Assembly: GCF_000240165.1 (NCBI RefSeq)
Contig: NC_017585.1
Span: 496,001-560,000 of the forward strand
Direction of reading: 5' to 3'
Length of the DNA stretch: 64,000 nt
Source of the DNA: Streptantibioticus cattleyicolor NRRL 8057 = DSM 46488
GTDB taxonomy: Bacteria; Actinomycetota; Actinomycetes; Streptomycetales; Streptomycetaceae
Part shown: in pieces, positions 34,826 through 43,078 of the stretch
How positions within the stretch are numbered: position 1 is the stretch's first letter
Layout of the letters: every line of letters starts with the position of its first letter
Position numbers and translations under genes: made by a program
Notes under the pieces: generated by a model
Databases searched by the model: none
Seen by the model: the letters and a program-made list of their open reading frames with translations, nothing else
Told to the model about the DNA's origin: nothing

Positions 34826-35167
34826 GTGACCGCCGTCTTGCGGGCCCAAGCGCGGGGCACGAGGTACAAGCAGCGCCGGGCCTTGTCGGACTGCACGCTG
34901 GACGTCCCGGCCGGTCGCGTCGTCGGGCTGGTCGGCCCCGACGGAGCCGGGAGGTCCACGCCACAGAACCTCGCCGCCGGCATGCTGACACCGACCTCGG
35001 GCGCCATCGAGGTGTGCGGCAGCCTCCCGGCCGACGGCGCGGCGCAGCTGGCGAAGGTGTGTTTCGTCGCCCAGGACACCCCCACCTACGCCGGCCTCAG
35101 CATCGAGGATCACCTTCGGCTCGCCGCCCATCTCAACCCGGGCCGGAACACGCCCAGTTGGCACGCG
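34826..35167 (+). pseudogene. ABC transporter ATPase fragment
   Basis: The GTG at 34826 with AGGAGG 7 bases upstream starts a convincing ATPase N-terminus of 114 codons. Walker A reads GPDGAGRST, with the essential Lys replaced by Arg, and GFVAQ-like CFVAQDTPTYAGLS is the Q-loop region. Homology ends near 35167, before the signature and Walker B motifs, where unrelated sequence and an IS982 remnant begin. The intact ancestor probably formed a unit with the two-component system upstream. Non-functional. Confidence 0.75.
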
Positions 35168-35274
35168 ATCGGATTCGGCGACTCGGTCTGCAACCCGGTC
35201 AGCGGGCGGGGAGGCTCTCGGGCGGGCACCGGATCCGCGTCGATCTCCTTGGGCGCCGGCATGGCGCAGCCAGC

Positions 35275-35456
35275 GGGCCTCGGAGGTGAAGCCGAGCATC
35301 GCCTGCATCATCGCCAGTGTTACCAGCTCGGCGTCGCCGAGCCGCGGCACGATGCCCACGGCCGGGCGGTGCGGGGCGAATTGCGGCGAGGCCTTCAGCA
35401 GGCCCGTCGGTCTTCACATGGAGTGCGGTCGCGAGGGCGTCCAGGTCGTTCGTCAC
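35275..35456 (-). mobile_element. IS982-family transposase remnant (N-terminal part)
   Basis: Reading minus from GTG 35456 gives MTNDLDALATALHVKTDG. After a +1 shift near 35402 it continues with VGIVPRLGDAELVTLAMM and GFTSEARWLRHA, the N-terminus I know from Streptomyces IS982-type transposases. The catalytic core is absent. It lies directly against the broken ABC gene, so insertion and deletion probably destroyed that gene. Confidence 0.7.
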
Positions 35457-35510
35457 AGACTGACCGTGGGTGCCCTCGCATCGTCCGCGCAGTCACTACC
35501 AGAACTTCGC

Positions 35511-35984
35511 TCAGCTGGGAGCGACGGGCTGTTCGAGGAGCTCGGCCGGGCGGTCGAATCCGCAGCGCCGGTACAGCGGCGCGCTGCGCTCGGACGGCCA
35601 CACGATCAACGTGTCCAGGCCGTGAGCGCGCGCATAGCCGGTGGCCTCTTCGAGCAGGGCCCTGCCCAGACCGCGATCGCGCTGTTCAGGGACAACGTAG
35701 AAGTTGGTCACGTAACCGAGCGCATCGGAAGCCGGATAGGGACTCGGGACCTTCTCCACGAGACACACGAACACGTGGCCACAGGGCCGACCGCCCACTT
35801 CCGCGATCCAGACGCGCCACGGCCCGGCCATCCGGGAACGCAGCCACTGCTCGCACTCAGCGGTGAACTCCTCCTCATCCTGCGGGACTTCGTCTCCGCC
35901 GTCCTCCACCTTGAACCGCCAGCGCATAGCTGCCAGCGCGGGCGCGTCATCGGATTCTGCTCGACGGATAACCACGTCACTCAT
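35511..35984 (-). CDS. GNAT-family N-acetyltransferase
   Basis: A 157-residue GNAT enzyme. It begins MSDVVIRRAESDDAPALAAMRW. The acetyl-CoA loop is YVVPEQRDRGLGRALLEEATGYAR near residues 95-118, with RDRGLG as the Q/RxxGxG/A element, and a C-terminal PLYRRCGFDRP follows. The ATG at 35984 has GGGAGA at 8-base spacing; the GTG 6 bases earlier is too close. Intact despite the decayed surroundings. Substrate unknown; antibiotic or amino-acid acetylation are common roles. Confidence 0.85.
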   Translation of the reverse strand: MSDVVIRRAESDDAPALAAMRWRFKVEDGGDEVPQDEEEFTAECEQWLRSRMAGPWRVWIAEVGGRPCGHVFVCLVEKVPSPYPASDALGYVTNFYVVPEQRDRGLGRALLEEATGYARAHGLDTLIVWPSERSAPLYRRCGFDRPAELLEQPVAPS

Positions 35985-36039
35985 AGCCACACTCTCCCAG
36001 GCTGATCCGCCGGAGGAAATGGCCCTTGGCTGTCCAGCG

Positions 36040-36057
36040 ACCCCTTGAAAATGATCA
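36040..36057. repeat. ACCCCTTG-type 18-bp repeat, copy 1
   Basis: ACCCCTTGAAAATGATCA. A 16/18 match in the same orientation lies at 37268-37285. The copies bracket the ParB-like gene and the nucleotidyltransferase remnant, and may mark ends of a lost insertion sequence. Confidence 0.5.
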
Positions 36058-36213
36058 CCTGGTCAGAGCTGGTGCCCAGCCTGCTTGCTTGTCGGTCTTG
36101 AGAGGACGTTCTCAACCGCTTTACCCGGTTCGACCGCTGGCTTGGCCAGGTGGGCTGGATGGCGCGGAGTGACACGGTTGCCAGGCCGGCGCAGGGCGAA
36201 CGAGGTGGACCCT

Positions 36214-36822
36214 ATGCTGACGGTCATGCAGGTACTGGGCGTGAGCAGTGAGGACGAGATGGTCGCCTGCTTCTTGCGCGGCGAGCTGTCCAGCCAGAGG
36301 TTCGGCCAAAACCTCCGGTCCCAACTTGCGGTGGCCGGGCAGGCCGAGCAGTTGCTGACGCATCCAGACCTCGCCGACGCCGGAGCGAACTTCGCACGTC
36401 GCGCTCTGCTCGCTGCGACGCGCGGGTACGGCGAGAACCGCGATCTGTTCGAGAACTTCCCCACTCAGGTCACGTGGACCAGGGCACTCCTGTCCGCCGA
36501 CGAGGCGGCCTGCGTGCGCTACCTCGACTATTCCTACTGGGTTGAACTGTCGGGTGGTAGCCGCCGGCCGACCGACGCTGCTGCACGCGTCAAGGCAGGG
36601 CTACGGACGTTCGACGTTTCCAACGAACCGTTTGTCGACGCGGCCCAGGCACTCCTCACGGGAGAGCAGTTTCCTCCGCTCATCCTCGTCGGTGAGAGGC
36701 AGGACGACCTGGTCTGCCTTGAGGGCCACCTGCGCCTGACCGCCTACGCCCTCATCGGCTTCCAGACCGAGATCGAGTGCCTGATCGGCATCGCGCCGAA
36801 CATGGGACGCTGGGCGAAGTAG
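36214..36822 (+). CDS. Hypothetical protein with ParB-like motif
   Basis: A 202-residue soluble protein. Near residues 163-182, LVGERQDDLVCLEGHLRLTAYAL resembles the ParB/Srx core, where a hydrophobic strand is followed by G-H-x-R-L/hydrophobic (box II). The N-terminal part is helical. The ATG at 36214 has GAGGTGGA about 8 bases upstream and a local codon use less GC-extreme than its neighbours. No partner ParA is present. Function unknown; it could be a small ParB-fold NTP-binding protein. Confidence 0.55.
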   Translation: MLTVMQVLGVSSEDEMVACFLRGELSSQRFGQNLRSQLAVAGQAEQLLTHPDLADAGANFARRALLAATRGYGENRDLFENFPTQVTWTRALLSADEAACVRYLDYSYWVELSGGSRRPTDAAARVKAGLRTFDVSNEPFVDAAQALLTGEQFPPLILVGERQDDLVCLEGHLRLTAYALIGFQTEIECLIGIAPNMGRWAK

Positions 36823-36850
36823 CCGCGCCGAACTCTCGGCGCCCCGAAGG

Positions 36851-37251
36851 TCAGGAGGACCGGTGAGCCGGGGAGTCCGGGTTGGGCCGCATCAGTAGCA
36901 TGTCCTCGCCCCAGGCGTCCAGCACCGCCGCATGGCCGGCGGCCCGGGCAACCGCCTCGACCCGGGCGAAGAGCCGCTGCTGCAGCGGCTCTTCGCGGGT
37001 CGCGGTGATCCGGGCAACGGTGTCCACGGCGCTCTCCCAGCCGGGCAGCGGGAACCGGTCCAGCTCCCAGGCCAGGTACTTGTTATAGGGGCGCGGTCGG
37101 CGGTCCAGGGCGAAGAGCGGGTCGAGCAGGAACCCGTCACCGGCGCCGCGTCGACGTGGCAGGCGAGCGGGTTGCCGTCACGGTGGTTCTTGAACGCGCG
37201 GTAGAGCGAGTTGGCGTAGGCGTCCGGCAGGGCGTCGCCGCGCGCGCTCAC
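36851..37251 (-). pseudogene. Nucleotidyltransferase remnant, frameshifted
   Basis: The minus strand from about 37251 encodes GDALPDAYANSLYRAFKNHRDG and NPLACHVDAA. Then, in another frame, it encodes PLFALDRRPRPYNKYLAWELDRFPLPGW and a helical tail to a TGA at 36851. Together these resemble the C-terminal two thirds of actinobacterial nucleotidyltransferase-domain proteins. The N-terminal catalytic GS-D-x-D part is missing and a frameshift lies near 37120. Non-functional. Confidence 0.6.
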
Positions 37252-37267
37252 CGCCTACGACCACTGA

Positions 37268-37285
37268 ACCCCTTGGAATTGATCA
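37268..37285. repeat. ACCCCTTG-type 18-bp repeat, copy 2
   Basis: ACCCCTTGGAATTGATCA, directly upstream on the minus strand of the nucleotidyltransferase remnant. Partner of the copy at 36040-36057. Confidence 0.5.
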
Positions 37286-37459
37286 TCTAGCCGGCGCCGG
37301 CAGGCGGCGCACCGCCTTGAGTACCCGGCGCACGCCTTGCGCGGTCCCTGTCGACGGTCACGTCATTCCCCAGGTGCTGGCAGGCGGGCGGAGCATCCAC
37401 GCCGCGGCCGCGGCAAATCTGTTCGACGGCGCTGGCCGCGGCGGGCATGATCCGCATTC

Positions 37460-38170
37460 GTGACAATGACGAAGCAGTCTCTGGTCCAGGCGGCCGCCCG
37501 CAACAACGCCGAGTGGTGCGCCGTGATGAGCCGATCGCACGGTTTGAGTAGCTCGTTCGGGCGGCAGGCATGGTCCGCTCCGGTCCGGACGCCGCTGTAC
37601 TACCCCGACGCGGTGACGCTGGTGCCGGGCGCCGATAGAGCCGATCTGCTGGCACGGATCGATACTGGGGTGCCCGGCGCCAGTGTCAAGGACAGCTTCG
37701 CCGACCTCGACCTCACGCCGGCAGGCTTTCAGGTGCTGTTCGACGCGCAGTGGATCCACCGTCCGGCGAGCGCTCCAGCCGCCGCGCCGGACCTTGCCTG
37801 GGGCGTGGTCGACAGTCCGGAGATGCTGCGGGCCTGGGCACTCGCCTGGGACGACGGCGGGAGCAACGCGGACCTGTTCCGGCCCGAGTTGCTCGACGAT
37901 GCGGCCACATTCGTGCTCGCCGGCCGGCGCGACGACGGTCGCGTGGTTTCCGGCGCTGTGGCGAGCCGCAGCGGCCACGTGGTCGGGATCTCCAACGTCT
38001 TCGCGTTGGAAGGCGGCAGCGACGCGGCCTGGCCGGCGGTGCTGGACGCGGTGTACTGGCTGTTCCCGGCCCTGCCCGTAGTCGGCTACGAGCACGGCGA
38101 GGATCTGAATACCGCCGTCCGCCACGGGTTCGAGGCGATCGGGCCACTGCGGATCTGGCAGCGGGGCTAG
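37460..38170 (+). CDS. GNAT-like hypothetical protein
   Basis: A 236-residue protein. The second half (from about residue 105) reads like a GNAT fold: a strand-helix start WGVVDSPEMLRAWALAWDDG, a beta strand FVLAGRRDDGRVVSGAVASRSGHVVGISNVF, and a final strand with VGYEHGEDLNTAVRHGFEAIGPLRIW. A clear acetyl-CoA loop is not visible, so it may be degenerate. The GTG at 37460 (or ATG 37466) has no recognisable ribosome site. The stop abuts the IS21 remnant on the other strand. Confidence 0.6.
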   Translation: MTMTKQSLVQAAARNNAEWCAVMSRSHGLSSSFGRQAWSAPVRTPLYYPDAVTLVPGADRADLLARIDTGVPGASVKDSFADLDLTPAGFQVLFDAQWIHRPASAPAAAPDLAWGVVDSPEMLRAWALAWDDGGSNADLFRPELLDDAATFVLAGRRDDGRVVSGAVASRSGHVVGISNVFALEGGSDAAWPAVLDAVYWLFPALPVVGYEHGEDLNTAVRHGFEAIGPLRIWQRG

Positions 38171-38367
38171 CATCCGGAAGGCGAACTTCACCGGCGGACA
38201 GTCGCCTCTGTCCGTGCGTTTGCCCTGGTCAAGGGCGACGTGAGTCTTGACCAGCTCGCTCTCGTGGAAGACCTGGACCATGGTCGCGGTGGAGCGGACG
38301 TCCACGCGCCGGCCGATCAGCTCCAGGGCACCGAGTAGAGGGTGCGGCCGGCTTTGACGTGGATGTC
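38169..38367 (-). mobile_element. IS21-family IstA transposase remnant
   Basis: Minus-strand translation gives DIHVKAGRTLYSVPW, then after a one-base shift near 38330 LIGRRVDVRSTATMVQVFHESELVKTHVALDQGKRTDRGDCPPVKFAF. This matches the C-terminal region of IstA (the PW-LIG-R-VD-R and V-THxxxxGKRTDxGDyPPEK signatures). The catalytic DDE part is absent, so this is a dead fragment. Confidence 0.75.
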
Positions 38368-39191
38368 CGGGCCGACGGTGGCGGTGGCGGTGGCGGTCAG
38401 CGAAGCCAGCACGGCCACGATGCCTCGGCGCCACCGCCGACGGTAACGCGAGGCGCTGTCCGGGTCCTTCATCATGCGCGGTGCCCCTTCTCCTGGGAAG
38501 CGCCCGACGCCCGGCGCAGACAAGCGCGTGCCGCCGGGGACGGGCCGGAAAACAGAGTGGATGCGTGCGCCGCAGACGGACCGGCAGCGGATGCCGAGAA
38601 CGACAAGGAGGCGGGCTCGGCTTTTCCGGGGCAGCCGCTGCGGCGTGGTCCTGTCGTACCGGCCGGAGCGCTCGTCCCTCTACGCCGGGGCGTTCACCGT
38701 GATGTTCACTGAACAACCCCCTGCGCGGTGAACAACGCTTTCCGCAAGTCAGGGAACGAGTCGTGCCCCTGGCGCCAAACGCTCCGGCACACCGACGCCG
38801 CGCTGACAGCCGGGCGGGGTTGCGGGCCGGAGCAGACGCCAGCGTCGCCGTTCACGGCGTCGTCGCCCACACCCGGCGCGCCAATCCGCTCCGCACGGAG
38901 GCACTCCCCCGCCTCCCGCCGCTCGGCCTGCCGGATGACCGCGGCGGCTGTCCCAGGGAAACGCGCACATCGATGACACTGGCCGCACCCGGCCGGGGTT
39001 CCGGGCCGTCGCCGGGCCACCCCTCAAGCTGTGCCCTGGGGCAGCACACCCGGTCGGCCCCGTTCGACTCCGCTGCTCGCCGAGGGCCGGGTCCTTGTGT
39101 GCCGGTCCTGCGACCAGGACCCTTCGCCGTTCTCATGGTGCGGATACGCCGAACATCTCCTGCCTCGCCGGGTGCGTGCCAGAATCGTGGC
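38368..39191. other. Gene-poor stretch
   Basis: About 820 bases between the IS21 remnant and the next gene. It contains a short GGCGGT tandem tract near 38377-38398 and long open frames only of the kind that high GC produces. I see no gene, RNA or clear signal. Confidence 0.4.
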
Positions 39192-39557
39192 ATGGTCCAG
39201 TCGTCGTCCGCCGCCGCGTTCCCGTCCGCCGCCGAGGTGCTGCGCGCCCGGTACACCGGTCGGCTGCCCGCCCGCCTGGAGGACCTGGCCGGTCCCCGGC
39301 ATGGCCGGGTCGACCTGCCGCTGCACATCGCCTGGTCGGGTCTGCGCACTCTGGATCTGGACCGGCCCCGGCAGCGGATGAGCCTGTACCGCACCGTGCT
39401 CGCCGAGGGCCGGCACGACGACCGGACCGCGCTGCTCGACCGCGACCTGCTCCTCGACCAGTGGCCGGTGCTGCGCACCCTGGTCAGCCGGCACATCCGC
39501 ACCGCCTGGGAGAACGCCTTCCCCCTCCTGGCCCACCGGGCGGCCACCGCCGCGTGA
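39192..39557 (+). CDS. Small partner gene of an AbiEii-like toxin
   Basis: A 121-residue helical protein starting MVQSSSAAAFPSAAEVLRARYTGRLPARLEDLAGPRHG. Its TGA overlaps the GTG of the nucleotidyltransferase-like frame (GTGA), the arrangement of a toxin-antitoxin or regulator-effector pair. It does not look like the AbiEi antitoxin family, so an antitoxin role is only inferred from position. Intact. Confidence 0.6.
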   Translation: MVQSSSAAAFPSAAEVLRARYTGRLPARLEDLAGPRHGRVDLPLHIAWSGLRTLDLDRPRQRMSLYRTVLAEGRHDDRTALLDRDLLLDQWPVLRTLVSRHIRTAWENAFPLLAHRAATAA

Positions 39558-39859
39558 ACCTCAGCGACCTGCACCGCCGGCTCCTCGCCGACGTCCTGGC
39601 CATCGGCACCCCCTAACCCCTGGTGATCACCGGCGGCTACGCCGTCCAGGCCCACGGCCTGGTCGACCGCCTCAGCCAGGACCTGGACGTCGCCACCGAG
39701 AACCCCGCCCCCATGCCGGAGATCACCCGCGACCTGGAACAGGGCCTGACCCAGCGCGGCTGGCACGTCACCGTCGTCGGCACCGACCCCCTGGCCGCCC
39801 GCGTGCTGGTAACGGAGAACCCGCGTCCTCCGCGTCGCGACGAGAGCAGCCCGCCATGA
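39554..39859 (+). pseudogene. AbiEii/AbiGii-like nucleotidyltransferase, nonsense and truncated
   Basis: The frame from GTG 39554 gives VNLSDLHRRLLADVLAIGTP, then a TAA at 39614-39616 where the family has Tyr, then PLVITGGYAVQAHGLVDRLSQDLDVAT. The latter holds the GG-x(n)-D-x-D nucleotidyltransferase motif (GGYAVQAH...SQDLD). Homology stops near 39810, long before the normal end. A single C-to-A change would create the TAA from TAC. Type IV toxins of this family transfer nucleotides; this copy is dead. Confidence 0.75.
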
Positions 39860-40200
39860 CGACCCGCGCCCACCGTAAGGCTCACGCGGCCGATGAGGCG
39901 TGGAACACCCTCAACCCGGAGCAAGTCGCGCTCACGGGCACGGCGGACCCCGTGTGGCGCAACTGCAACCGCAACCGTGATCGATACATCACCGGTCGGG
40001 ATGCCGTCGTGACGTTCCTGCGGGAGAAGTGGTCGCGTGAACTCGAGTACGCGTTGCGGAAGGAGTTGTGGGACTTCCACGGCGACCGCAGCGCGGTGCG
40101 GTTCCGGTACGCGTATCACGAGGCGAAGGGCCAGCGGTGGCGTGCCTAGGGCAACGCGTTGTGGGGCCATCAACGACGTGGCCATTGCCGAGGGTGAGCG
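39856..40200 (+). pseudogene. DUF1348 (NTF2-like) protein, broken
   Basis: The frame from ATG 39856 encodes a recognisable DUF1348 domain: AADEAWNTLNPEQVALT, VWRN, DRYITGRDAVVTFLREKW, RELEYALRKELWDFHGDRSAVRF. It stops at a TAG after GQRWRA (40147-40149). The following bases still encode GNALW, and then in another frame INDVAIAEGERH, the family's C-terminal part. A stop codon and an internal deletion are therefore present. Confidence 0.7.
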
Positions 40201-40243
40201 ACATGTCGCCGGTCCGCGCCGGGCGGAGGGACGGAGGGGCGAA

Positions 40244-40293
40244 GGGGGCGGGCCGCCGCGCTCTCCGTGTGGTGAGCGCGGCGGCCCGCCCCC
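40244..40293 (-). terminator. Very strong hairpin terminator after the ALF-repeat gene
   Basis: The 20-nt arms at 40244-40263 and 40274-40293 are exact reverse complements, with the 10-base loop TCCGTGTGGT. The hairpin lies 4 bases past the stop of the minus-strand gene at 40298. It also insulates that gene from the decayed region. Confidence 0.85.
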
Positions 40294-40297
40294 GAGG

Positions 40298-40888
40298 TCA
40301 GCGCTTGACCTGGTACTGCCCGACCTCCAGGAAGTGCCGCAGTTCCTCGGGGGTGCCGTCGATGGCCTTGCCGGCCGCCGCGCGCAGGGCGTCGCTGCTC
40401 TTCGGGTCGGCGAGGATCCGGGCTATGGCCACGCGGTCGTCCTCGGCCCGGGCGAGCCGGAAGCCGCTCTCCAGGAAGGCGCGCAACGCCTCCGGAGTAC
40501 CCGCGTCCAAAGCCTTGTTGGCCTCCCGCACCACCGCCTTGCCACTGCTCTTGTCCGCCAGGATACGAAGGATCGCCACCCGGTCGTCCTCCGCCCGCGC
40601 CAGCCGGTAACCGCTCTCCAGGAACGCGCGCAACGCCTCCGGAGTACCCGCGTCCAGAGCCGCGTTGGCCTCGCGCACCACCGCCTTGCCGCTGCTGTTG
40701 TCGGCCAGGATGCGAAGGACGGCCACGCGGAGGTCGTCCAGGGACATCTGGTCGACGGGGGTGGTGGCGGGGGCTGTGGCGGTGGTGGTGGGGGGCGGGG
40801 TGGTGGCGAGGGCGGGGGCGGCGGTGAGGAGGAGGGCGGGTGTCATGGCGGCGGCCACGACGAGGAGTGCGGCGCGGGTCGGCCTCAT
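40298..40888 (-). CDS. Secreted ALF-repeat protein
   Basis: A 196-residue protein with a signal peptide (AALLVVAAAMTPALLLTAAPALA) and a Thr/Pro linker to about residue 45. Three helical repeats of about 50 residues follow, each reading RVAxxRILAD-SSGKAVVREANxALDAGTPEALRAFLESGxRLARAEDD with variations; the last ends EELRHFLEVGQYQVKR. This is the short ALF (Ala/Leu/Phe) repeat seen in many actinobacterial exported proteins of unknown role. Neighbouring repeats are nearly identical, also at DNA level, so recent duplication is likely. Confidence 0.85.
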   Translation of the reverse strand: MRPTRAALLVVAAAMTPALLLTAAPALATTPPPTTTATAPATTPVDQMSLDDLRVAVLRILADNSSGKAVVREANAALDAGTPEALRAFLESGYRLARAEDDRVAILRILADKSSGKAVVREANKALDAGTPEALRAFLESGFRLARAEDDRVAIARILADPKSSDALRAAAGKAIDGTPEELRHFLEVGQYQVKR

Positions 40889-40949
40889 GGGTGGGTCCTT
40901 CCTGAAGACCGTTGATGGATGATCATCTTGATCTGTGCCCGCTGTGAGA

Positions 40950-41918
40950 TCAATGTGAGCGCCGTGTGATGTGCGCGGCAGGCCGTCCTGGGCCGGCCAG
41001 GTCCGCCGCGATGTCCGCCGGGACGACGAGGTCGGCGCCGGCGCGGGCGCAGACGGCGGCGGCCGTGCGGGCGCCGAGGCGGAGGGCGTCGTCGAGTTGA
41101 TGGTGTGTCAGGTCGGCGAGGGAGTCCGGGGCGAGGAGGCCGGATCCGGCCAGCCGGGCGAGGAGGCCGGCGGTGAAGGCGTCCCCGGCGCCGATGGTGT
41201 CGACGACCTGGACCGGGACCACGGGGACGTCGACGCGCAGGCCGCCCGGGGTGAACGCGGTGCTGCCGTCGGCGCCGCGGGTGAGCACCACCAGGCGTCC
41301 GTCCCCGGCCAGCCGGCGGCAGGTGTCCTCCACCGGTTCGTCCGGCCACAGCAGCCGTACGTCCTCGTCGCTCACCTTGACCAGGTGGGCCAGTTGGCAC
41401 AGGCGCACCAGGCGGGCCCGGCCCTCGTCGTCGGTGCCGGACCGGGCGTTGGGGTCGACGACGAGGGTGGAGCGCGCCGCCGCGGCCTCGGCGGTGGCGG
41501 CCACCGCGTCGTGGGCCGGGGCGGTCACGGCGGCCAGGCCGCCCACGCAGACGGCGGCGTACCGTTCCAGTCCGTCGGTGAGGGCCGGGACGCGGAAGGT
41601 GGCGGTGCCGGTGATGTGGAAGTCGTAGGCGGTGCCGTCCGGTCCGGGGTCGGCGACCGCGAGGGCGGTGGGCAGGGCGGTACGGGCGCTGGGCGTGAGG
41701 TCGACGCCGGCGCCGGTCAGCCGGTCGGCGCCGAGGGCGGCGAAGGCGTCGCGTCCGATGCCGCCGGCGAAGGCGACCGGGAGTCCGAGCCGGGCGAGCC
41801 CGACCGCCAGGTTGGCCGGTGCCCCGCCGGGGTACGCCACGTAACGGCTGCCGTCGCCGTCGGCGGCGGGCACCAGGTCCACCAACGCCTCCCCGGTCAC
41901 CAGCAGCGGGGCGCTCAT
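40950..41918 (-). CDS. PfkB-family sugar kinase (fructokinase-like)
   Basis: A 322-residue ribokinase-fold enzyme. It begins LLVTGEALVDLVPAADGDG, has the substrate motif PGGAPANLAVGLARLG near residue 30, and the C-terminal signature DTIGAGDAFTAGLLA near 253 with the catalytic Asp. It should phosphorylate fructose or a related sugar. The ATG at 41918 overlaps the dehydrogenase stop (ATGA), so product flow from a polyol through the dehydrogenase to the kinase is likely. Confidence 0.9.
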   Translation of the reverse strand: MSAPLLVTGEALVDLVPAADGDGSRYVAYPGGAPANLAVGLARLGLPVAFAGGIGRDAFAALGADRLTGAGVDLTPSARTALPTALAVADPGPDGTAYDFHITGTATFRVPALTDGLERYAAVCVGGLAAVTAPAHDAVAATAEAAAARSTLVVDPNARSGTDDEGRARLVRLCQLAHLVKVSDEDVRLLWPDEPVEDTCRRLAGDGRLVVLTRGADGSTAFTPGGLRVDVPVVPVQVVDTIGAGDAFTAGLLARLAGSGLLAPDSLADLTHHQLDDALRLGARTAAAVCARAGADLVVPADIAADLAGPGRPAAHITRRSH

Positions 41919-42949
41919 GACCGCGCCTCCGCAGCCGTGGCGGGCCCGGCCGTCCGGCGCGCCGGGTCGATGTGTATCTTGCGGCCGGTGCCGGCCCGGA
42001 AGGCGGCCACCGCCTCGTCGAACTGGTCGAGTCCGAAGACGTCGCTGACCAGCGGGTCGAGGTCGAGTCCGGCGGCGAGCAGGTCGATGGCGGGCTGGAA
42101 GCCGTGGTGGACGGCCATCGAACCGATGATGTCGATCTCGGCGTTGTAGACCCGGAACGGGGAGAGCCGGGCGGCCTGCGCCGGGTCGGCGACGCCGAAC
42201 TGGAGGAAGGTGCCGCCCTTGCGTACCCGGCCCAGTCCGTCCTCGATGGCGGCCACCACCCCGGTGGCGTCGATGACCACTTCGAACCCCTGGGGGCGGT
42301 CGAGCATCCCGGCACCGGTGGCGACGGCGTCGGCGCCGAACCCCTTGGCGAAGGCGAGCCGTTCCTCGTTGGGGTCGACCATGGAGACCGAGGCGGCGCC
42401 GGCGTGGCGCACCACCGCGGACATCATCAGCCCCATGGTGCCGGCGCCGTAGATCAGGTAGTGCTCGCCGGGGCGGCGGGGCAGCCGGCCGACGGCGTGC
42501 ACGGCGCAGGCGAGCGGTTCGACCAGGCCGGCGGCGGCCGGGGAGAGCGCCTCGGGGAGCGGGTGGCAGCAGCGGGCGGGGACCGCGACCAGTTCGGCGA
42601 AGCCGCCGTCCCGGGTGACGCCGACGGCGGTGTAGTCGTCGCACAGGTTGCCGCGGCCGATGCGGCAGTAATGGCAGGCGCCGCACGGCATGTTGGGGTC
42701 GACGGCGACCCGGGTCCCCACCGCCACCCCGGTGGCCCCCGGACCGCACTCCACGACCTCACCGGCGAGTTCGTGTCCGGGTACCAACGGGTAGCGGGCG
42801 GAGGGGAGTTCGCCGTCCAGGATGTGCATGTCGGTGCCGCACAGGCCGCACGCGTCGACCCGCACCACCACCTCCCCCGGCCCGGGCCGCGGATCCGGCA
42901 CCTCGGTCGGGACGGCTGCGCCGGGCTCGGTGACCATGACTGCGCGCAT
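41915..42949 (-). CDS. Zinc-dependent alcohol (polyol) dehydrogenase
   Basis: A 344-residue medium-chain dehydrogenase. The catalytic zinc site includes CGLCGTDMHILDG and GHELAGEV, and the structural zinc loop shows four cysteines (CGACHYCRIGRGNLC). The NAD fold has YGAGTMGLMM near 165. The pattern fits sorbitol/arabitol-type dehydrogenases oxidising a polyol to a ketose. The ATG at 42949 has GAGGAG 9 bases upstream, preferred over a GTG at 42967. Co-translated with the kinase. No transporter lies beside it. Confidence 0.9.
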   Translation of the reverse strand: MRAVMVTEPGAAVPTEVPDPRPGPGEVVVRVDACGLCGTDMHILDGELPSARYPLVPGHELAGEVVECGPGATGVAVGTRVAVDPNMPCGACHYCRIGRGNLCDDYTAVGVTRDGGFAELVAVPARCCHPLPEALSPAAAGLVEPLACAVHAVGRLPRRPGEHYLIYGAGTMGLMMSAVVRHAGAASVSMVDPNEERLAFAKGFGADAVATGAGMLDRPQGFEVVIDATGVVAAIEDGLGRVRKGGTFLQFGVADPAQAARLSPFRVYNAEIDIIGSMAVHHGFQPAIDLLAAGLDLDPLVSDVFGLDQFDEAVAAFRAGTGRKIHIDPARRTAGPATAAEARS

Positions 42950-43078
42950 GCGTCGGATGCTCCTCACTTCGCTGTGCGGTACGGGTGGTTGGGTGTGCGG
43001 TAGGGGTACGTGATGTGCGGCGGCCGTGCCGGGCGTGCGGCGGCACCGCCGTGGACGGTACGAGCGCCGGGCGCGGCG

